Made by a program: the position numbers and the translations under genes. Positions 57,201 through 64,000 of a DNA stretch of 64,000 nt are shown piece by piece. The DNA comes from Liolophura sinensis (lineage: Eukaryota; Mollusca; Polyplacophora; Chitonida; Chitonidae): assembly GCF_032854445.1 (NCBI RefSeq), contig NC_088307.1, forward strand, positions 15,948,017-16,012,016. Direction: 5' to 3'. Under the pieces are notes generated by a model. That model saw only the letters and a list, made by a program, of their open reading frames with translations, made no database searches and was not told the origin of the DNA. Within the stretch, counting starts at the first letter, position 1. Every line of letters starts with the position of its first letter.

Positions 57201-57280
57201 TACATTATAACGAAATCTCACACTTAGTATTCATGGCGTCCCAAAGGTACTCTGCCAACTATTACAATATCACAGGCACA
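54231..57280. other. COX 5' flank or intron without recognisable genes
   Basis: Short frames here (54272-54729 minus, 55970-56248 plus, 56861-57136 plus) show no conserved motif. An old SINE-like stretch of the third family lies near 55280-55480. Confidence 0.4.
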
Positions 57281-57294
57281 ATCTACATTAAATT

Positions 57295-57566
57295 TTTTTT
57301 TTTTTTTTTTTTTTGATTGGTGTTTTACGCCGTACTCAAGAATATTTCACTTATACGACGGCGGCCAGCATTATGGTGGGTGGAAACCGGGCAGAGCCCG
57401 GTGGAAACCCACGACCATCCGCAGGTTGCTGACAGACCTTCTCACGTACGGCCGGAGAGGAAGCCAGCATGAGCTGGACTTGAACTCACAGCGACCGCAT
57501 TGGTGAGAGACTCCTGGGTCATTACGCTGCGCTAGCGCTTTAACCGACTGAGCCACGGAGGCCCCT
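57295..57566 (-). mobile_element. SINE family 1, full-length copy
   Basis: Complete: poly-T start, full core, B-box region and head ending CTGAGCCACGGAGGCCCC. Perfect 14-bp duplication ATCTACATTAAATT at 57281-57294 and 57567-57580. With 47373-47638 it is the best full-length reference, and the clean duplication suggests recent insertion. Confidence 0.96.
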
Positions 57567-57665
57567 ATCTACATTAAATTGACTACAATGCAATCAATGT
57601 ACCGCACGCTAATGCCCACAATATCGCAAACTGCGTTGGGATATAAATGTATTCAGAGTACAATT

Positions 57666-57799
57666 TATTTATTTATTTGATTGCTGTTTTACGCCGTACT
57701 CAAGAACATTTCACTTATACGACGGGAGCCAGCATTATGGAGGGAGGAAACCAGGCAGAGCCCGGAGGAAACCCACGACCATCCGCAGGTTGCTGTCAC
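57666..57799 (-). mobile_element. SINE family 1, 5'-truncated copy
   Basis: Tail and core to CATCCGCAGGTTGCTG. Duplication AGTACAATT at 57657-57665 and 57800-57808. Only 90 bp from the full-length copy. Confidence 0.92.
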
Positions 57800-57925
57800 A
57801 GTACAATTATATTGAAATGAAATCACGGTATCTCGGTTCGAACACATGCTTGCAATTAAGTTCTGGGCGCTGCGGGACAGTCTTCACAGGTTGCCGTTAG
57901 AATTAAATATGCAAGGTGCACTTAC

Positions 57926-58325
57926 CTCTAAACGATCCAAACTGTTGTCAGATAAAACTTCAGTGCTGTAAAGTGGTCTTTTCTAAAACCACATCACAGG
58001 ACAAGAACGTAGGTTTCGTGGAATGAGGACAGTTGTGTGTCTGTTGCTTGAAGAGTTCAAATATTCCACACAGGTGAAGATGTTCTAATTAGATAATCGT
58101 AAAAGACGAGTGAAGATTGCAGCTCTGTGCACATCCAAGCTCGCTAAAGTGATACAGCTCGCGGTAAATAGACTTGTTCTCTGTCCAGACTTACACTTAC
58201 ACAGCTCTAGTTCAATGTCAACTCAGCAAACTGCATATGCAGTGTTTATCCAGCGTAAATATCACACATGAGGTTTTCACACCTGCAAAATTGAAGTCGT
58301 GGTGCAGAGAAACTTCTTGAATTTG
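57926..58325 (-). promoter_or_regulatory. Candidate distal noncoding first exon and promoter on the minus strand
   Basis: GTTTAGAG|GTAAGTGC is a strong donor at 57926/57925. About 400 nt upstream on the same strand, CTTTATAAGT (58351-58360) and GCTATAAGAG (58334-58343) are good TATA-like words, so a transcript starting near 58325 would fit. It faces the COX gene with no other gene between, so it may be a distal COX first exon. Inference only. Confidence 0.35.
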
Positions 58326-58399
58326 ATAGAAACTCTTATAGCTGCATCTAACTTATAAAGGGAGATCGCCTTGAAACTGGATCAGAGAAAAAAAAAACA

Positions 58400-59090
58400 C
58401 GTACACATCTGTCCCGATTTCACGTATGTTATTGTAGATTTGTGCTCTTTAGGAATTCTCGCTTCCGTTGCAGGCCTTTGTATGCACAAGGCTTACCATG
58501 TGGCCCATCAGGAATGTGGGCGGGGCGTCTGAACAGACGGACGTGCCACAACCACCAGTCTGATTGGATGGATACATACTACGTCACGCCATTTACAATC
58601 CCTGTGCGACCCCGATGCACGTAAAATTCATCTATTTTCAGCCAATGTTTAGACTGAATGAAACAGGAGGTTCTAGATATTAAGTTTAGAATTGCTTTCC
58701 CATTCGCGCACAGTCATGATGAATCTGGCATGTGGATATCAACCATCTTTGTCCATTAATGGAAATTTCCAGGAATCAATATCTTCTAGAAAAAATCCTT
58801 TGCATTGAGCGGATATGCCACAGTCATGGAAGTCATGGTAGTGGAAGAATAGTTTACTTGTTGACCTTTTGCTAATATCTTCAGCAATTGGTTCAGAGGT
58901 CACGAAATGTCACCATTGAAAATCCTTTATTCATTGTCTTAAAATATTGTGTCAGGAGTCACGGAATGTGACCAACAGAATGCGCCTGAGTACATATTGA
59001 CAGTAACGTACTTGTTGACCTTTGGGTAATGTACATAGTATTTGTTTGAAGAGTCTGGCGTGGATTTTGCCAACTTGCACGAGTCTTCAG
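58400..59090. other. Intergenic DNA with a degenerate duplication
   Basis: No gene seen. At 58850-59030 the words TACTTGTTGACCTTT and GTCACGGAATGTGACC/GTCACGAAATGTCACC each occur twice, an old tandem duplication. Confidence 0.4.
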
Positions 59091-59091
59091 T

Positions 59092-59589
59092 ATGAAGGGC
59101 AGATATCTATATGACAAAGACAAAACAAAACCCACTGTAAATATATCAACGTTTTATCTCTCTGATATATCGTATCAAAAAGAGACCCAATCAAAGCCCT
59201 CAAGTAATTATGTACACTGGGACATCATCAGGCGTATGTTGGGGAAGCAGGCAGAAATACTCAACATGTCAGCGTCACTCGGGCTACCACCTTGTGTGGA
59301 ATCTGTTCCAGTGTATTCTCTGTACCGGTGCTTCATAAAGTTCAAAAAGGTTTTACACTGTTCTTTGCGACATACAAGGACAATAAATGCTGAAGACGTC
59401 TTGCATTCTCCTGGAAACTTCTCGGATGTATCCAGTTTGGATTTAGAACGCAAAATGCTCCCAAAAATTGCAATGACCATATTTGGAAAGACACAGGTTT
59501 TTTGTAACGCCACAATGACATTCGCATATTCCATTCGACTGTCTTACTACGTCCATATATATATTGTCCCGTTGACCCCACTCATGTAG
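59092..59589 (+). CDS. Unrecognised open frame, 165 codons, also open on the minus strand
   Basis: An ATG-started frame with no family match I can name; no signal peptide or clear domain. On the other strand, 59534-59208 is open too, with a somewhat more protein-like stretch (STQGGSPSDADMLSISACFP, then NIRLMMSQC). Either could be an exon of an unknown gene, a decayed transposon or viral-derived insertion, or chance. Low confidence that it is a gene. Confidence 0.2.
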   Translation: MKGRYLYDKDKTKPTVNISTFYLSDISYQKETQSKPSSNYVHWDIIRRMLGKQAEILNMSASLGLPPCVESVPVYSLYRCFIKFKKVLHCSLRHTRTINAEDVLHSPGNFSDVSSLDLERKMLPKIAMTIFGKTQVFCNATMTFAYSIRLSYYVHIYIVPLTPLM

Positions 59590-60010
59590 AACGAGTGGCG
59601 CTCCAGCACCCAGAGAAAAAAACACACTGCATTAACAGGATACCCTCAAATGTCATTTCCAATAGGATTAACAATAAATTTACAGGTTTGTGGTGAATAT
59701 AACAAAGTATTTACTTACCGCAGGGGTCGGCTTCTTGTAGAGATTACCCTTTATCTACTTTCACATAGCCCATAAAAGACTAATAAGGAAAATGTACGCA
59801 ATCTGGTATGTTCAACTTACTCATGTAGTCGCAACGACGACACTGACATGTACCAGACACCACAAACGACACCAAAGGCAACATTCATAACCGGGATGCT
59901 AACATTACACAGACACTCAGCGAAGAAGTTAATTGTCAGTTAAATGACTATAGTTTCTATCAAAGTTGTAGCATACATGTATAATAACAGGCTAGGGCTT
60001 AATGCTGATG

Positions 60011-60070
60011 ACCCCCCCCCCCCCCCCTTCACACACACACACACACACACACACTCACCCCCACCCCCCA
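60011..60070. repeat. Poly-C and (CA)n microsatellite
   Basis: About 18 C, then TTCACACACACACAC through CACTCACCCCCACCCCCC. Confidence 0.97.
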
Positions 60071-60079
60071 GTAAAAACA

Positions 60080-62020
60080 GGAAATTTGTAAGATATATTT
60101 GAAAGATCATACGGGTCATTGTTAATGATGTAATGAACTATTATTATCTACTAAACACCAACACACGAAAGGGGATATGATAAACGTTTCTAACTAAAGC
60201 AGGGGTTCGATGTGGTCAGAGAAGACATTTGTGTAGCGGTAAACCAAATATATACACAGGAGTTGAGCTCGCCGTGAGGAGAATGTTTACACAAATCCTT
60301 TAATGTACGTGGACAACGTGTAAGGAGTTGTCAGTTCCGGTACAGCACAGTGTTTGACGCGCGAGCTGACCACAGCAGGCACGAGTTAAGACGGAAGTAG
60401 TCACCAACTGCAAACTAATTTTAAAAAACTAAAGAAATCAAAAGGATTTCGTAATCTTATAAAATGCGAAAATAAAATTTCAGGTATAAATATTCAAACC
60501 GGACACGAAAATGTATTCTCTATATTTTTGTCTTTTTTGAATGTAAAATTAGCTTTGGTCTATTTTTTAAAAACTAAACTGGAGATCCGCTTTTTCTCTA
60601 GGCATGCATTTCTGTAGGCATGCGTTCCGTCATTGACACAGCGCCTTGTCATAATGTCACTCAACAACCAATACTAGCAATGAGCAACACAGTGTCAATT
60701 TTCGTTTCTCTTCCTATCCCTAATGTTTTGGAAGATATTTCAACCGTGCTCCTAAATCAATCAAACCGAGTTTCCCATAGAGCGCGTTATCAACATCTCC
60801 CATGATTAGTTATTTGTAGCTCCATCGCCTTATTAATGGCTTGTATGCTACCATCACTCAGAGACCCACTAACTGTCTTGGTATAGGGGGCGTTGCCTGT
60901 ATAAATACTGCAACAAAAGTAAGCACTCACCCTATCTCCGACAACCCCACCCCCAACACGTTGTTTGGTAGGTCTCCAGATAATTGCCCGCAAACGATAG
61001 CTAGAATGTTGCACATACTGTACTGTCACAGTGCATCGCACAGTCATGTACATTTCGTGTGGTGGTGCATACAGGGCATGCAAACCTCAAGCAATGTTTA
61101 CGTTAGCTAATAACCTGTATTTGGCATAGAGAGTGTTTAATCACGTTTACACTGTAGAATGGAAAAGTCCAGGCCATATAAAGGAAAACAGTGTGAACTC
61201 GTTTTCTCATATATACATTCACTGTATGGGTATATGTACCGGTAAAAGACGTCACAAACCCAATTCACCTAGTCGCTCTAGCGTCGCTCTAAAATCCTAC
61301 ACACTGAACCTGTGAGGAAACACGGAAATATGGGGTATAATAACGAAGGTCTGGTGGGTGACCTGTAGTGAAAGCCAACCTGGGACTAGTCAAATGACGG
61401 TTGATAGCAGGTTGATTGTCGCCAGGCCTGGAGTCATTTTTCTTTATTGCACTCGGACCCAGACATTCACATGTGGGGATTGTTTATATTTAAACTAGGA
61501 TTGTTGAATTAAACCAGACATGTGTTGCGGCAGTGGGATTCGAGAGGGCTTTTGCACGTAGTTTGCTCGGTTAGAAGTTATATATTACATATGTATATAC
61601 ATCCGCATCACACCATCATTGCACAATCCGCCAAATCCGCCCCATCTTTCATACTAGCTATCACTTAATCGTCTTCACATTGCTGTGTACACTTATCTTT
61701 CGGTAACACTTAATCTTATATCACAGGGACATGTATAACTGTCTTTATACATAAAAAGTAGATCAAGGCATATAGTGACCTTTCAATAAGACACACGAAA
61801 AGAATAACCCACTAATCAAACCAAAATGATGTCACTAGCTCGGCAGAAATTGTAATCAAACTCAACAAGGCAATACATACGCTCTCTTCATTCAATGCCA
61901 CGACATGGCTGATATGTAAAGCCACGATTATTCATTATTCATTCTATTTCTCATTCTGGTCAGTAAGAATTACATAACGGTTGTTTCGTAATAAAGATCT
62001 CTTATGTTTCTTTCAAATGA
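60080..62020. other. Intergenic DNA without a recognisable gene
   Basis: No exon, RNA gene or repeat family could be supported. Frames at 60620-60805, 60841-61110 and 61133-61315 look like chance. Confidence 0.4.
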
Positions 62021-62280
62021 ATACACAATCGTTCAGTCCATATAAACAGACAATCATTCCATATTTAAGCACAGAGTCATCCAAATGAACACAGACTAGA
62101 CCCATGCGGCCACAGACTTGAAGACAGAATCGCCCCAAATGAACACAGGGTGAACTTGTGTGTCCAAATCAACACACAATCGTCCAATCCATACAAACAC
62201 ATAATCCGACCAAACGTAAGCACAGAATCATCCAAATGAACACAATCTAGATCCATGTGAGCACAGAATCGTCCCGCGCG
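62020..62280. repeat. Degenerate tandem repeat of CACAGAATCGTCCAAATGAA type
   Basis: Words such as CACAGAATCATCCAAATGAACACA, ACAATCGTCCAATCCATA and GCACAGAATCGTCC recur about 6-7 times at roughly 35-40 bp spacing with many substitutions. Confidence 0.75.
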
Positions 62281-62659
62281 AAGAGTTTGGCTTATCTCAT
62301 TATATTTATATTTGCACGGTACCGAAACTGGCGATGGTTGTGTTTATAGTAACCGCTGAAAAAGATCCACCGTCAATTTCCGTTTTAGTCATGGTTTTGC
62401 TTCAGTTGGCAGTGCCACTGCTTATAGCGTATAGCGTTAATTGAACAAGCGACTCACCAACATGCCTTAAGTAAAATATAGGTAAAAGGATTGGCCAAAC
62501 TACCCAGATGGACTGCAGAAACTTTTGCAATATACTACTACATGTAGTAGAACGAAATAACGGAGGGTGGGGTGGGGGGGGAATTACTTTCTTCCGCCAA
62601 CAGGCCTACATACAATTATTTCAAAGAGTTTATATCATGACGACGTCATGAGGTTGGAT

Positions 62660-62823
62660 TCCTCTCTGGCTGTATGTTGAAAGGTCTGACGGCAACCTGC
62701 GGATGGTCGTGGGTTTCCTCCGGGTATGCCCGGTTTATTCCACCATAATGCTGGCCGCCGTCGTACAAGTGAAATATTCTTGAGTACGGCGTAAAACACC
62801 GTTCAAATAAAGAAATAGTCAAA
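62660..62823 (+). mobile_element. SINE family 1, 5'-truncated copy
   Basis: From CCTCTCTGGCTGTATGTTG to a short A-rich tail. Duplication AGGTTGGAT at 62651-62659 and 62824-62832. Confidence 0.92.
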
Positions 62824-62834
62824 AGGTTGGATGA

Positions 62835-64000
62835 TGTTACTCGGTTGATGTTTTAGGTAAATATAAGAAAAATATGAGATTTAAGCATGGCAGGCTTTTC
62901 TCACGTGAAAGTCGCGGTGTAACTGAAATACTGCAGAGTATATGAATTTGTATACTGATAAACCCTAAAAAAAGAAAGTAACGGAAACCAATCTCCCATT
63001 GTTCCTGAACGCTGAGTCCAGCAGTTGCTTTTAAGATCGGAACCCGTTGGCAAAGTAATACCTCTGTAACAATGCATATATGTAGTTTTGGGCGTGTGTT
63101 GTGAGTTACGCCCAAGCTCGAGTGTCAGTAATTAATAAACCAAAGGGATCCAGGATGTACCGAATACTTATGTCAGATTCGGGTGCACTTATACAGAACC
63201 TCATAAGTGACACAAAGGTATTAACCTTGTCACTATATCTACAAAAATCTGAGCAAGCATCTCGACGATAGCAAAAGAAAAAGGAAACTGACATCGTCCC
63301 GTCTTATATTGTTCCCAAAGGTCCAAAAGTTATTATTATAAATCTCAGTTATTACTCGATAGACTTGAATGATAAATCGCTGCCGACGAGTATGCTGTAT
63401 GCTGCAAAACTTTGCCCCTAAAAGTGCATTTCTAAAGGCAAATAAAGATCATTAAACTCTACTGGAAAACTTTCCAGTCGGATATACCTAACAAGAAAAC
63501 CTTAAAACACATTTCTATCATCGACGGGACTCTCCGAATCAGGCAAAATGCGTACCTTGTATCAGCATACAAAGCACGTGGGTAAATCGTCTTAACATGT
63601 GGTTCTACATTGTTGTGCTACACCTACAGTTCTTTCCTACACTTCCTCCACTCTGACTTCATTTCTCACCCAGCCTATATTGACTTTAATTAGGAAGAAC
63701 TGTGCAGCACTCGACATTACTTACTTTCCTACCATTCAGCAAAAATGGCGAAAATCCACACCAGAGTCAATTCTCTCAGTACAGAAGTTTCGCGTGATTA
63801 GAATGCTGCAGTCGTCGAAAACAGAAACTAACACAGAGTGGGAGGTTGACACGTACGCATACCAGTGTGACAACCAGGAAATCTCAAGGCAGACGATTTT
63901 AGAAAACTGCACCAACTGACCTCTTGGTAAACTTAGCGCACTCAGACAGGTACGGCGTCCCCCATCTTACAATAGCCTTGTCTACCGTTCCGTCTCGTTA
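62835..64000. other. Intergenic DNA without a recognisable gene
   Basis: A 106-codon frame at 63599-63919 (plus) has no family signature. Nothing else is recognised to the window end. Confidence 0.35.

Overview
This is a stretch of animal nuclear genome. It has intron-rich genes with GT/AG introns, AATAAA signals, AT-rich intergenic DNA, many microsatellites and minisatellites, and more than 20 copies of tRNA-derived SINEs. The SINE cores (GATTGGTGTTTTACGCCGTA and a second family ending GTTAAACCCCAAGCACTCAC), with orthologues only moderately close to vertebrate proteins, suggest a lophotrochozoan, most likely a mollusc. The phylum is inferred from remembered repeat families and was not checked by search.

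Five protein genes can be supported. (1) UBAC1/KPC2, minus strand, 18434 to 6871: ten coding exons rebuilt with matching phases to 409 aa (ubiquitin-like domain, two UBA domains, conserved C-terminus). (2) A divergent orphan seven-transmembrane receptor, plus strand, 23124-24047, with a probable upstream 5'UTR exon. (3) A GT31 beta-1,3-galactosyltransferase-like enzyme, plus strand, 29185-30237, in a single coding exon. (4) A secreted trypsin-like serine protease, plus strand, 32678-39729: seven exons, 278 aa, full catalytic triad. (5) A complete prostaglandin G/H synthase (cyclooxygenase), minus strand, 53191 to 44044: ten coding exons, 598 aa, with candidate noncoding first exons upstream at 54171 and 57926. 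A decayed PIF/Harbinger transposon (HARBI1-like transposase relic plus possible Myb-like partner) lies at 40262-41760, between the protease and COX genes, and has a SINE inserted in it.

Repeats by region: 1-3970 has SINEs and a diverged duplication; 3980-6262 is a satellite of about 60 bp with a 757-bp higher-order period just beyond the UBAC1 3' end; 10895-13285 holds two unrelated minisatellites flanking UBAC1 exon 6; 24129-24758 is an inverted-repeat element; 37809-38301 and 39198-39540 are tandem repeats in protease introns; 58400-64000 has no recognisable gene.

The genes do not form an operon-like unit and have unrelated functions. The most interesting signal is the minisatellite in UBAC1 intron 5. 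Each ~95-bp unit copies the 3' splice site and first 33 nt of exon 6 and also carries a donor-like GTATAG, making an array of about 20 potential 60-nt cassettes with an in-frame stop.
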